This document shows positions 45,950 to 57,549 of a stretch of DNA of 64,000 nucleotides, piece by piece (position 1 is the first letter of the stretch; each line of letters begins with the position of its first letter). The DNA is from Ischnura elegans (Eukaryota > Arthropoda > Insecta > Odonata > Coenagrionidae). Position numbers and translations under genes: made by a program. The notes under the pieces are model-generated. The model worked only from the letters and a program-made list of their open reading frames with translations, searched no databases and was not told the DNA's origin. Location of the stretch: the NCBI RefSeq assembly GCF_921293095.1, contig NC_060254.1, positions 8,742,001-8,806,000 of the forward strand, in the 5' to 3' direction.

Positions 45950-47880
45950 CATACGCCGGGAAAACCTCAGATCTTTCTTCAAAATTAAGGGTAGTTGTAA
46001 TAATAAAAAATTATCATTCTGGTTATAGAATTGCGAACTTTGTATCAATTTTATTCACGCATGGAAATTTATATTGTAGTTGTCTTTAACACATCTCCTT
46101 TGCTTAGGCATCATACCCACTTCATGAGCCAATGCTCAAATTTTGTTTCCCAAGTGTAATTTCCAGGAAGTATATCATAGAAATCTTAGTGCACCTGTCG
46201 ATTGGTGTGTAATTAGAAGAGACTATTTTGAAACCTTCTTGAAATTGGCGTAAACTTCGTTTGTCGACGTTACCTGCCTCTTTTTAGTGTCAATCATCGT
46301 GAACGCCATGAGTGTTTCGTCCCCGCCTGCGGCTCGTGGCGTCCGAAATCATGGGTCTGGTCCGGTGGTGGGGATTCAAATTGAAGAGGCCATATTCATC
46401 AACTTGACGAGTCTCAGGATTTTAGGGAGAGAAAAAAAAACACTCTCGCTTTCTCCCACTCTTCTTTAAAAAAAATGCGTATCGGTTAGGTTTTATGAAT
46501 GCTTGAGGTTACGGCATCGTGTTTATGTATTTATTTCTCTTCTGTATAATATTTCTGCTCATCCCACACAGTTGATAGGTGAAAGTTTCGGTGGGGGTGG
46601 GGTGTTGAATTCGTCGAGAGAGCCATCCGATAACGATGGAAACGAGGTTGCGTCATCCCAGAATTTGTGACTAATGGACACTTACTCCGCCTATAATGAA
46701 AGAGAAGGACTCTCTCCTACTGCCCGTGGAAAAAGAATACGAACTCATTCATTTCGGGTCGCTATTGATGAAGCGTATTCACCGAAGTGAGGATTGCTGT
46801 ACGAAAGAAGCCATGTGGTTAAATTAGTGCATTAAAAGATACTGCAAATTTTCCAAATAATACTTTTAATCTGCTTATGTGTTAGGATTCCACCAGATTA
46901 AGGCAGAAAAAATCTCTTTAAAGTTATATCACGACCTTTTGTTCAACCTGAATCTATTTTTATCACCAAAAATCCACGGGTTTAGTTTGCTTTATCGGGA
47001 ACCTCATTGTAAACAATTATTATAAGAGTGATTATCGTCAACAGCGTTTTGGATCAATCTTGGATGGCGAAATCCGAGATCACGTGATGAGTTACGTTGG
47101 GCCTGATTTACTGAATTTAGTGACATCGTTTCTTTTCATGGTGTTATTTCGATTGTAAATAATAATTTTATAAGTGCAATAGAATGTTTTCTCATTGACC
47201 TCTTTTTTTATTACTGTAAAATAGTTAAGCCAACGTTTCGTTCCTTTATTTTTCCATTGTCAAGGTTTCCATGGAAAGAGTTGTTTACGCATGAAAGCCT
47301 TGATAATGGGAGTATAAAGTTGTGAAACTCTAAATATTTTATAATTAAAAAACAATTTAGAGATCTGTATTCCTGGAAATATTGTTCAGAAAATATTTTA
47401 CTGATCACGGGAAGGGAGAAGCATCATTATTTAAGGGAGCGTATATATTTTAATACTATATTATTACTTCTTTCGTCTCCTCATAAAATATTAATTAGAA
47501 AAATGGAGACAATCCCTAGTAATAGGCGACCCACTCAAACTGAATAGTTCAATCGATTGAAGTGGAGATTGGTGAAAGATTCTCTCATGAGAACTACATT
47601 GCCCATTACTACAGTGTTAGCGCCCTTTCCAACCAAACCCTCTCCGTTTCCTCCTGAGCCTTCCTCTCCTCCCCACCCACAATTCCCTCTTCCCCGTCCG
47701 CTTCGTTCATTTCCCATTTCCTTGCCTCCACATTCACATGGTGACAACTCTCACTCATTCTTGCACATTTCCGCCACCCTAAACGCCACTCTCCATTCAC
47801 GACTTTTCACATACCTTTTTCGTATTTTCTCAAAAGCTTCAAATCACTTTAAGGATCTATTTAAGTGCATTAACTGTAGC
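45950..47880. other. unassigned sequence
   Basis: A pyrimidine-rich patch at 47630-47710 opens the 138-codon frame 47557-47973, which has no domain. No other structure was seen. Confidence 0.4.
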
Positions 47881-47887
47881 CAACTGT

Positions 47888-48471
47888 TGTCAGTGGCGGA
47901 TACAGAAGAAACTCAAGAGGGGAGCGTAAAATATATCTTGAGATACTCTTACCTTATTTGTAATGACAAATAATTAAGTCACATGCAAAGGTTAAGAAAG
48001 TTTTATTTGAAATTATAATACTGACAAGACAATGGATACGAAACCCTTGGGCGGGCTCGCGGGGTTACTCTCCTGGGCCGAGGTCTGAAGCGTTAGCTTA
48101 TCACCTCTGCACCACAGAAGGGGGAGGACTGGAAGGAACAAGGAAGGAGGCGCCGCCGCGATAGGAGCCCGACGACGCCTCCTGGGGAAGGACGGGGGAA
48201 GGAAGGGAGGGAACGAGGAATCCTGCACCGTCACAAGGCGGGCAGGTCCTACCATCAGCGAAACCAAGCTTACGCAATTAATATGCTACCAATTTTAGTA
48301 GATTTTCCTACGAGGAAGAAAAATCTATCGATCAAATCGGTAGAAATACTGACAAGACAATGCCATCCTATGAAATAAAAAAGTTACAATTGTGGTTCTG
48401 CAATGTTAGGCAATGCGGAGGCCCCGCAAGTGGGGGGGGCGAGCGCCCCCCATATGTATCCGCCACTGACA
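47888..48471. mobile_element. hAT-type MITE, 584 bp
   Basis: The ends TGTCAGTGGCGGATAC and GTATCCGCCACTGACA are a perfect 16-base inverted repeat. If the element proper starts at CAGTG, as hAT ends do, the neighbouring octamers ACTGTTGT and ACATTTGC agree at five of eight positions, an eroded duplication. The interior has an internal repeat (AATACTGACAAGACAATG at 48018 and 48345) and no transposase. A single-end relative is at 40556-40680. Confidence 0.75.
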
Positions 48472-48479
48472 TTTGCTTG

Positions 48480-50515
48480 GGCTCTTGTGAACTGTCCAGT
48501 TGCTGAATTCTTTCGCTCTTCCATTGCGATCCATAACCAAAGTCATAATGCAAAGAAATAGCATTTTACTCGCGGGCGTGAACAATGCCATCCTTCCCTA
48601 TGTCTTTTTTAAATGCGAAATTGGGGACGTCAATAGCTCATAACGCTACTCTTCTCTTAGGTGTAAAATATTACGTAAATGAACGCAGATAAAATTAGAA
48701 TGACATTGATCGCTGTGTATTTACGAACCTAAAATGCTACGTGAAGTCTAAAACTGCTTTTCATCATTATGTTATAGGATAACATTGTTTCTGTCTCCTT
48801 TGAATATGTAGAAACCCGTCTTAATATTTTATATGAAATGGTGGACATAACCAATCAGTTCCTGTCATTTTTCAATACTGTACTTCATGCATTGAATACT
48901 TGATTAATTTCTTCATAGTTTCAGTTTTGTGATATTTATTTCCTCTATTAGTGAACTGAAACTCTAAAGAACAACGGTAGATTGCTGAAGGTAACAAGAA
49001 AAAACACGCTATCAAATCGGAGAGTATTTTTCTAGAAGCCCACGGATAATACAAATAGATACAATTTCGGTTCTAGTATTCGTAGTAATTGTGCATCAGT
49101 CATTAGCTGCGGATGTTATCTTTTACAATTAATTGAGTAAAGATTTTTTTTAAATTGAAGAAGCTAATCGAACTCTGAAAATTTTTCCATTCTTGAAACA
49201 GTGGTCAACTATATGCTTCTGTGGAAGCAGTCTTGCATTACCTTCATTGCACAGAATGTAAGTCCAGCGAGGGAAGGTTCGATTTCACCACAGACTTGAC
49301 CGAGCTAATGAAATAATATTTTCTCAATTGCGAGTACCTACTTACTTATTTTTAAAGCAGAATCGAGGCTGGAATGAATTTATGACTGCTCTGAAAGATT
49401 TTCCCACGGGACTCTTTCCCATCAGAAAGCTGAGATCGGCATTGGAATAAACTCACGTGAGCACGGTCGACTTTCTGTCAGTCAATTATAAAGTCTCCGG
49501 GAAACATTTGATGAAGCTTCGACCCAGTTGCAGCCGTAGAACGGCGGTGTCTCTCTGGAACTAGATAGAGAGAATTTGGGACGTCCACCAAGATCTGAAA
49601 TCGCAGTTCAATGCAAGAATTTCTTAGCTCCTAAAGGAAAGATAATTCACGAGGAAAAATGAATCTCTTTCATTCAGCAATTATCTCATAAGATTAGAAT
49701 AAAAAAGATGGAACACCTCGTACGATCGTGATTTTTTCAATTATGGTATTAAATAACTAATGGTGGAGTTCAATGCAGAATGTATATTTATGAAATACAA
49801 GCACAGTTAGTGACCGATGAAGGTAGTGACTGACATAGGTCGAGATTGATATCGGTCGTGACCGACGATAGACCAGTCGCGATTGGCTCACTCAAGTGAA
49901 TGGTGAACGGAAATCGAAATCACTGAAACGACCGAGTTGGTCCATCACTTCCAGGAGTTGAAGTGCATGTGGTGTTTACTAATTCATGTCTTTCTGAAAA
50001 CATTTCCAAAATTAATGACATAGGTTTTGCTAACGTGGACTTCGAAAGATAATAAAACGTCCCACTCTGAAACGAGGTATGGACCATAGGTGTTTGGACC
50101 GGTATTATCAATGCTCCAGCAATAAGCCACCACTTTGTTATTTACGTTCCATAATTATCGTCTTAATTTGACGACAGTTTTATTTTATTAATGTAAGACG
50201 TTTCGCAATATTGCTAACTCCTCAGAATTAAATTTTATATTATAATTCTTTAAGGATTGATTGGTTTTCGGAAATTATCTTAGCCTCATTTTCTAGAGTT
50301 CTGATATTTTCTTAATTATCATAACGTAGAAGGCGTGTAGCTAGCACGCTTCGGTAAATATGTGTATCACGTGACCTGGGAAATTTTAACATCAATAAAC
50401 GCGGGAAGAAAAACTAAGTATATATCAAAACAAAATAAAATATATTCAAATCTTTCTTTAACTCTACTGAAATGAAATGTCGCTGAACTCCATTTGAATG
50501 ATTTTTCTCGGAACC
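48480..50515. other. unassigned sequence
   Basis: A possible tRNA-like piece (GGAAGGTTCGATTTCACC near 49275) lacks an A-box. Short repeats of GACCGA/TCGGTC occur at 49810-49880. There is no gene. Confidence 0.4.
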
Positions 50516-50519
50516 AAAA

Positions 50520-50950
50520 GATGAGGCTTAAGAACATTCATTATTGGGTTTTGTAATTGAAAAAAATACACATTTGAGCAATTCCTTCAACTCCCTCATC
50601 GATCAGTGATTTCAGTAGGAACAAAATTGGAGGGTTAATTCTTTAGAGAAAATTCAATTTCTCTGTTTATTTAAAATATGCATATCGACTTTATTAGTCC
50701 AGAGGTCCGAATTTGATGTCATGCTCTAGTAAAATTTTTCTCACCTAATTAATATTATTTCATTCTGCTGTCGCAGGGCATCCCTTAGCCCTTTATAATC
50801 TTCTGAATTTCCCGTGGACATTTGCTTACTCATATTTCTAAGAGGGGATGAGGCTTAAGAAAATAAATTAATCCGTTTTGTTATTAAAACATGAATTTAT
50901 TTCAGTTATTCCATCAACTCCCCTGTCGATCATTGAATTCAGAAATATTC
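50520..50950 (+). repeat. diverged direct repeat, 326-bp offset
   Basis: 50520-50622 and 50846-50950 share GATGAGGCTTAAGAA, TTCCTTCAACTCCC/TTCCATCAACTCCC and CGATCA...TTCAG in order, at roughly 75% by eye. No coding was recognised. Confidence 0.45.
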
Positions 50951-51149
50951 TCCTCATCCGCGAATCCAACCGCGAACCTTTTATTTTCCGAGCCATTGCG
51001 CACACCACGAAAAAAACTATCCAGATTCCACACTAGTTATCAAATCAAGGAACCTGAATAGCGTAGATGTTTGCGCAGTACCCCGATAAGACAAAAGTCT
51101 GTGGTTCGATTCTCCGAACACAGGAATTTTTTCCCGTGACAAACTTGAT

Positions 51150-51895
51150 TTTTTTTATTATTAGAAAACTATAATTTCGAGAAGAATTATTTTTATATCT
51201 TTACGAAGAATTATTCATAAAATATTTCGAGACGGAGAAGTACAAGCATTCTGTATTGCAATGAATTTGTTTATTCCCGTGTACCCGAAATCGCGGAAAG
51301 ACAACTGACCAGCCCATTAAGTTGCTCATCCTTATTAGAGTCACTCCTTTTGCGAAAGAATACGCAATCGGTTATCTGCTGAAGTGAGGTATTGAAAAAT
51401 TCCACGTAATGAATGGTTTGTGCTTCTTCCGAGAGAGGAACTGGAGTCGCGGACTTTTCCTCGCGTGACGCTTAAGTCATGTCGCCTTATACGCGAGTTA
51501 CAGCGTTCATCTGGGGAAAGGATTCTTCTTCTTTATCGGGAGGCTGAGATTGTCGGAGAGAGTTGGATGGGGGATGGAAGTGAAGATGGGATGTCAAAGG
51601 GACGGCGTGGGCTGGTGGATTATGCCTCTCTGCCGAGGAGAAAGTGCTTTCTCTCCATTTCAGTGTAGAGGGTAAACGGGATCCGAGGCCTCGGGGAGGA
51701 GGAGGAGGCTGATGGATTGGAATGAGAAGGAAGGAATCCAGTTGAGGTCGTACCTTTGGGACGAGCGGCAGATGTCGTAACTGCATGTAATTGGTTCTGT
51801 TCGATCACGTCGATCATCGTCATCCCCTTAATATTTCAATCCTATGATTTGAGTACTATAGTCATCAAAATCTTCCCATCCCATGATAGTTCTAT
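51150..51895. other. unassigned sequence with purine-rich patch
   Basis: Frames on both strands at 51420-51823 overlap a purine-rich stretch and have no domain. Confidence 0.4.
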
Positions 51896-51898
51896 CGT

Positions 51899-52065
51899 CT
51901 TCCAAAAACGCCCGATTCTCACGTATTTAAATGGGATACTATGCCAAATACTATTTTGAGAAAGTTCATAACGAGGTGCAAAAGCTATCGTATGGGATCC
52001 AATTAATTGATTTTCCAAGTCGCATTCTCGTCCAGATTGAGAACGAGATTTCAAAGTTGCAGAAT
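51899..52065 (+). repeat. coding-like repeat, plus-strand copy
   Basis: This segment and the reverse complement of 52798-52966 are about 88% identical. The shared frame reads NEVQKLSYGIQLIDFPS then ILVQIENEISKLQNS. The two copies differ at about three synonymous and seven non-synonymous sites, so there is no sign of protein-level selection. It is probably a fragment of an unidentified transposon or multigene family. Confidence 0.6.
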
Positions 52066-52797
52066 TCTATATATTTTTTCTATATTCTATCTATCTATCA
52101 GAGTTCTATCATCCCATCAGTTCTATTATTATTTCTACTACACCGATGTGTGCAAATTCACTGTCGTCAGGTCAGAAAAAGAATGTCCTTTTCTTCTCCT
52201 AACCTTTTATATAACTTCTTGTGTTTATTTTTCTTGTTCGATTAATTTGAAAGCAAAAATTAGATTCTGGGATTAGAAGCTTAAACAGGAATATTCCTCG
52301 AATTTCCTACCGAATGGTAATTTAGTTGATACCGAAATTTTGTTGGCTAAGTTCGCCACCAGTTTAAGATAGAATGTATAGCCAAGTTTTTATCTGAATA
52401 CGTACTATCGAGCACAGTTTATGTGGGCTCTGACTAGTTTGATTGGTTTCGCAGTAAATACCGATCGCCAATCACAGTCACTTGTTAGCTGTTTATCGCT
52501 GAAAGTCTTTGGTCATGATGGTACGATTTCTAATTAACTTTTCTTGTTTTTTTTTCAACTAATATTCAAACAGGGAATTACTGTTATTTACGGCTTTACA
52601 GGCGCAAGCGCGTTTTTTGCATGCCGCTATCAATTCACAAACTAATCAATTCTCTCACAATAGGTAGTTGTATATTCGTCATTGACTTCGTTAGCACTCA
52701 CTGAGCTCTGAACAGTGGAATTCTGATATTCCTTCCCCAAGATAAGAGTAGATATTGCGCATCAGGCCATCTTGAGAAGGGCGCTACGCTTAAATAA

Positions 52798-52966
52798 ATA
52801 AGAATTCCGCAACTTTGAAATTTCGCTCTCAATCTGAATGAGAATGGGACTTGGAAGATCAATTAATTGGATCCCATACGATAGCTTTTGCACCTCATTA
52901 TCAACTTTCTCACTGTAGTATTTGGCCCATTTAAATACGTGGGAATCGGTCGTTCTTGGGAGTCCC
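52798..52966 (-). repeat. coding-like repeat, minus-strand copy
   Basis: This is the inverted partner of 51899-52065. The frame 52762-53049 continues through it: KWAKYYSEKVDNEVQKLS, YGIQLIDLPSPILIQIE, SEISKLRNS. A helical, BESS-like or coiled character is possible, but I do not recognise the family. The two copies form an inverted arrangement about 1.07 kb long. Confidence 0.6.
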
Positions 52967-53212
52967 GGATTGGCATCTACTGTCTCAGCGCGCAGTGCAT
53001 AGCAACCGGAATTCAAATGCTCCAATGCATCGTTCATTTTTCTAGACATCGCAAATATCTGCGGCTAATCAAAAATGTCTAGAGGTGAAGGATGCAATAA
53101 TTCGGGCAGAATTATGCTCTGTCTCCTCGTGGAGACTTTAACGACTGATGCTTGCGATTATAGAGACGGGGAGGAGTTCACGACGAAAATGCTGTTAGAT
53201 ATCTCCGCAGCT

Positions 53213-53275
53213 TGTTACTAATATGCACTCATGTGTTGATATTCTCAAATCTTCAGGCCAACGGATGAGAAGATT
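53213..53275 (+). pseudogene. relic of CPAP1 coding exon 3 start
   Basis: About 60 bases match 54984-55046 at roughly 80%. The match covers the end of intron 2 (ACTAATATGCA with its branch-point-like CTAAT), the acceptor TCAG and the first bases of coding exon 3 (GCCAA.GGATG.GAAG). In the gene's frame the relic reads Ala-Asn-Gly-stop, so it cannot contribute coding sequence. It lies 554 bp in front of the gene's start exon, in the same orientation. This is the trace of a tandem duplicate of the gene or of that exon alone; the rest is no longer visible. Confidence 0.6.
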
Positions 53276-53804
53276 TGATTTTGAAGAAAGGGATTTGGCA
53301 ACGGTGGGCGGGCATCATAACCCTATCACTGCCGCAGTGATCGGTCGTAAATAATTAATTTGTTTCTCACAGAAATTCTTCAGATGTACTTAGTTTCTCG
53401 GGACAATCGAGATAACTGAAGGGTTATTTATTCTTTCACAATAATGGGAATTAAGCTCTTTTGATACATACAAAAGTCAATTCCAATTGGAGTGGAATAT
53501 TTAATGTGCTGTATGCAAACTGTGATCATTTATTCGGTGAATATAACTTCGTTTGGCCTTTATTTGACTGTGTGATTTCTTCTGTAGGGAAAAATATTAT
53601 GGTTAGAAAGACCAAAAATATTTAGTTGAAGAAATATTTGTCAATAAACCTTGTTTTGAGCATATGCTCAGTCACATTGTATTAAAAAGTTTCCAGACTT
53701 AACATACTTTACTTATTAATGCATTTCTAAAATAAATAAATAAAATAAAAAATAAACTTATTACGAAATATAACTAACAGTCGTTTCTTTTCTTTTGTAT
53801 TTTT

Positions 53805-53828
53805 AGGAAGAATACATAAAAGTCAAGA
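53805..53828 (+). promoter_or_regulatory. splice acceptor and leader before the start codon
   Basis: CTAAC at 53773-53777 (branch-point-like), a T-rich tract and TTTTTAG ending at 53806 form a strong acceptor. Only 22 leader bases remain before ATG at 53829. A non-coding 5' exon must therefore exist upstream; it was not located. The context GTCAAGAATGT has A at -3. Confidence 0.65.
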
Positions 53829-56800
53829 ATGTTAAGGCGAGTGGCATTGTTTTCCTTAATAGCGGGTATGTATCTAGGTTTTCACTCTATTCTCCAATTA
53901 TTTACATCTTATGCAGCTTTTAGTACTTTCATACTAATATTTATTTGTTTACAATGCAATTCCTGACGTTATTATGTGATAAGTTATGGCTGATATTGTA
54001 CAATTTTCGTTTTTTTTATTGCATGATTAAAATTTCATTTTCAGTGCTGGCGTACGTATACTCCAAACCAGCAGTGCTTCACAGGGTGAGCAAACTTATG
54101 ATTGTTATTATTATTATTATTGATAACATTTGTGGAAATGTTACGGGGCCAAACTATCCTTGTGAAGTGTAATTCCTAAATAAGTGATTATCTTATATTA
54201 GTTACAATGTATTGTTGAGGTTTGGGTGCATTAACTGGTCGGGGTATAAAATATTGTTCTTAACGTTTTCAAGGAGTGCAACGTTTATTTTATTAATTTA
54301 TTTAAATAATAAAATGTGGTTAGGTTTGGTGGAATTATTCACACTAAAGAACTCAAATATTTTTTTCAAATTTCCACGCGTTGATCAAATTTAAACAGAT
54401 CTTGTTTTCAGCGAATAACCGCCATTCAACGTTGAGAATGGTGCTTATTCGTTAACACATATGAAGGTGTTATATGAATCAAGGTGCGGAAAATTACAAA
54501 TTCTGTGTTCTTCTATCACAATAATTAGATTTTTTGCGAAACCGCTAATTAATTTTCGATTTAAAAATGATACCATATAAATTTCCTTACGTAGTCAACA
54601 TTGTCAAAAACCTCACTTATTTTTCGTTAGGATATTAAATATGTTTTTAGTAATTTGGTCTTTCTTGGTGTATTTAGTGGTATGATTCATTTCGGGCTTT
54701 ATATGAGGTCATGATGTTTACAATTATAGTATTTAACAATAATACTTTCACGATACGCTGTGACATTTTAATGGATCTATTTGAACTAAATATAATCATC
54801 GGAAATTATTGCACACATTATCCTAGCCATAATTTTAGAAAATACAAAAATATGTTGTTAGGACTATGTCGTGACTGTGTTAGGACTGTAATTAGTCGCT
54901 GAAATTTATCATATAAGTTAAGTATAATTTAACCCAGTTTAAATTATTTTATCTATACTTTGCATTTTTGCGCGTTAAACAACTGACTACTAATATGCAT
55001 GCTTGTGTTAATATTCTGTTATCCTCAGGCCAAAAGATGGGAAGAATTCCCCAATGTCACCTTCACCTTCGACTGCGGCGACAAAGCTGTGGGATTTTAC
55101 GCTGATGTCGAGCACGGTTGCCAAATATTCCACATGTGCGACGAAGATGGCCGCCGTATCCCATACATTTGCGCAAATGACACAGCCTTCAACCAACAGT
55201 ACAGAATATGCGACTGGAATTACAACTTTGACTGCGAAGATGCTCCCAACTGGTAATCTAATATAACGTTTGAATTTACAACCTTCGCTAACATCGCGAA
55301 AGCACATTGTTTTCTGCTTCATAATTTTGTTGTACTTTTGTCTACTCGCACCTGCTGATTCAGGTGTTTTCTTCTAAATGTCCTCCATGAATTCTTCAAA
55401 TAGAATTTCAATTGCTTCGCAAAGGAAATTGAATCGAATAAGCAGCTGCTGATCACCTTATGTTTTCGAAAAAGGCTATTCGGGCTTCCAGCCGGCTGGT
55501 GTCCTTCCATTCTGCCCACGTTTCGGAACACAAGTCGGGTTCCATCATCAGGGCCCCGACTCGTGTTCCGAAACGTCGGCAGAAGGGAGGGAGACCACCC
55601 GGCTGGAAGGCCGAAAGGCCTTTTTCGAATATATTCGCCGGGAAAGCATCAGATTTTACTTCACTTTATGTTTTATTTCAAGAAAAGAATCTTGTGGAAC
55701 TTACTATTGAAGGCGCAGCCTAGAAGGCAACCTAATTTTTTCGTGAAGGTAACGTTAACCTTTTTACGCGAGCTTTAAGAAATCGTCATTAGGACAATAC
55801 TGCCTTACGGTGGGTCTAACCACCGCCTTGATTATATCTTTAGGTCCAGCCATGGAATATAAATATTTTCCTCTTTCGCTGATATCTCCATTTTCTGGGT
55901 TTGCTTCGCGTTGTTTTTCTTAGGTTGACGACGTTTTGCTTGGATTCAGCCAGGCGTCTTCAAATCGAATTACTGATATCAGTATTTTCGCCGCGTTTAT
56001 AGAGTCCCAGTTCCTTGCTACTATACGAGGGCTATATGGACGTGGCGAAAATAACGATGCCGACCTGAAGACACCTGGTGTACAACAGCGAAAATGCGGT
56101 CAACCTAACAAAAAAAATAGGGAGCAAAACCTGGACAATGGAGAGATCAACGAATCAAGAACGCCTCGGAAGATAATATATTTTCCTCTTCTCCCTACCC
56201 TTCCCGCTTTTCTTCATTTAGCGCATTTCTTTCCTTTGATATTTTCAAACATTTGCCATCTTGTTTTTCTCCCACCCCTCCCTTTCTTTTGCCATTCCTT
56301 CCGTACTTTCCTTTAAAAATAATTCCCTTCTCAAACAGATGTCAGTTTTATTCTTCCATTAACTTGTACTTTCGTTTGCTCTTCTCTAATTCTTTGCATA
56401 ACCTCATCAGTCCTCATCCTGCATTTCTAATTTAGTATTATTCTAATCCTCCTTGTTTAGGATCTCTATAGTCATTCTTTATGCCTTGTTCTTTATTCGA
56501 GAACAATATCTTAGTTTCATATTAAAGAACGGTTGGCGAAGTAAATTTTTGAATGCCGCGAAGCCCATGAATAGCACGAAGAATATCTATTGTTGACATA
56601 CCTACTTCATGTAGTTTTTTGATTAAAACCCCCTGGCTTACTCTCTAACATTTAATATTCATGCTGAGAGTTTTCATGCAGAGTTTGTATGATGATATAT
56701 TTATGTTGATACCAGTAATTATATTAAATAAGTGTGGGAATATCTTATTTATTCTTCTACTTAAATTCCAAATGACCACGGTGATTAAACATTCGTCCGA

Positions 56801-56997
56801 AAATTTTAAAATTCAGAGAAAAATTCACCCCTATTGTAACCCAGGTGTGTCTTATTCTTTTCATGTTAATGACATGCAATGCTCTGTTACGTACGAATGC
56901 TTATGTTGCCTATCCTTTCGCTTCTCTTTTCAGGTTCTACCTCAACGAGCTCACATACGTCACTGATCCTCCCAAGGAAAAAACACGCCGTCAATAA
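53829..56997 (+). CDS. CPAP1-type cuticular chitin-binding protein, four coding exons
   Basis: Coding exons are 53829-53865, 54045-54085, 55029-55252 and 56934-56997. Every intron starts GT and ends AG, the phases join exactly, and the product is 121 residues ending at TAA. Residues 1-19 form a signal peptide (MLRRVALFSLIAVLAYVYS). A short basic linker follows, with R-A-K-R at 26-29, a furin-type site created at the exon 2/3 junction. Residues about 36-101 are one CBM14 (chitin-binding type 2) domain with six cysteines at 42, 57, 63, 74, 87 and 95, expected to form three disulfides. An N-glycosylation sequon NDT is at 76-78. The C-terminus runs WFYLNELTYVTDPPKEK and ends basic. A single domain on a small secreted protein is the CPAP1 layout; such proteins bind chitin in cuticle. 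The domain is certain; the CPAP1 subgroup is not assigned. Confidence 0.92.
55465..55629. mobile_element. foldback element in CPAP1 intron 3
   Basis: The left arm (TTCGAAAAAGG, GCTTCCAGCCGG, TTCTGCCCACGTTTCGGAAC) and the right arm (CCGAAACGTCGGCAGAAGGG, CCCGGCTGGAAGGCC, CCTTTTTCGAA) are inverted over about 70 bases each, with several mismatches. The right flank CGCCGGGAAAGCATCA is the family flank. The minus strand of the left half and loop carries the hammerhead-like motif listed next. Confidence 0.8.
55514..55554 (-). ncRNA. hammerhead-like motif, CPAP1 intron 3
   Basis: Minus strand: GCC, CTGATGA, T, GGAAC, 10-base loop, GTTCC, GAAAC, GTG, GGC. Stem II has five perfect pairs. The cleavage triplet would be GUG, and G is not tolerated at the cleavage position of known hammerheads, so this copy is probably inactive. 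One extra base stands between the first box and stem II. Confidence 0.45.
55920..56108. mobile_element. second foldback in CPAP1 intron 3, decayed ribozyme-like arms
   Basis: The arms 55920-55966 (TTAGGTTGACGACGTTTTGC, CCAGGCGTCTTCA) and 56062-56108 (CCTGAAGACACCTGG, AGCGAAAATGCGGTCAACCT) are inverted repeats. The plus-strand right arm reads CTGAAGA, C, ACCTGG, loop, CAGC, GAAAA. The left arm on the minus strand reads TTGAAGA, C, GCCTGG, CTGAAT, CCAAGC, AAAAC, GTC, GTC. Each has lost a core base, but together they suggest an ancestor with CTGAAGA, a GCCTGG/CCAGGC stem and GAAAC. Confidence 0.55.
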
Positions 56998-57516
56998 GCC
57001 CTCAGTGTATGAATGACTCCCAGTGTTATCGTTTTTGAGTGCACGACAGATGGCCGAGTTTTATTTTGTTCTCAAATGGACGTCCTTTTATTGTAAATAT
57101 TGCATATGAATCTTTTGGTTCGTATTGATTCAATGAATGTATCTTCCATCATTGCGAAAAGTGACGAATTCTTGCGGCGGGATTATATTTCCGAGCACTA
57201 TTCTGCGGCAATGGAAGCGTCAAATTTGGTACTTGGACCAGAACTGCCTCTCTATAAATGTGAGAAAAGAAGTATGGAACACCATTTATCAAATGATTCG
57301 ACAAACACGACCTATTTAAGCGCTTAGAAAATGATACATTTTTTTAGACTGTTTTACAAGAGGATCACGTATGTTACGTGTTGCAAAGACAAAAATGCCA
57401 CCAGTGTTGTAACTTTGTAAATGTTTCTAATTTTTGAGAAATTGAATCACCCACCTCAATATGTTGGAGAGTCAGCGTGAATTATCATGCTGTAAAACAT
57501 GCCATTCACTTTCGTT

Positions 57517-57522
57517 AATAAA
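57517..57522 (+). terminator. polyadenylation signal for the CPAP1 gene
   Basis: AATAAA is the first canonical hexamer found after the stop codon at 56995-56997, giving a 3' untranslated region of roughly 540 bases. A T-rich, G-containing stretch (TATCTTTTTGACGAGTTTT) follows within 15-35 bases, as expected downstream of a cleavage site. Confidence 0.6.
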
Positions 57523-57549
57523 ATAATTTCAATATCTTTTTGACGAGTT

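Noticed and set aside
55008..55322. 104-codon minus-strand frame with many Val and Cys
   Set aside because: It is the complement of the chitin-binding exon of the CPAP1-type gene.
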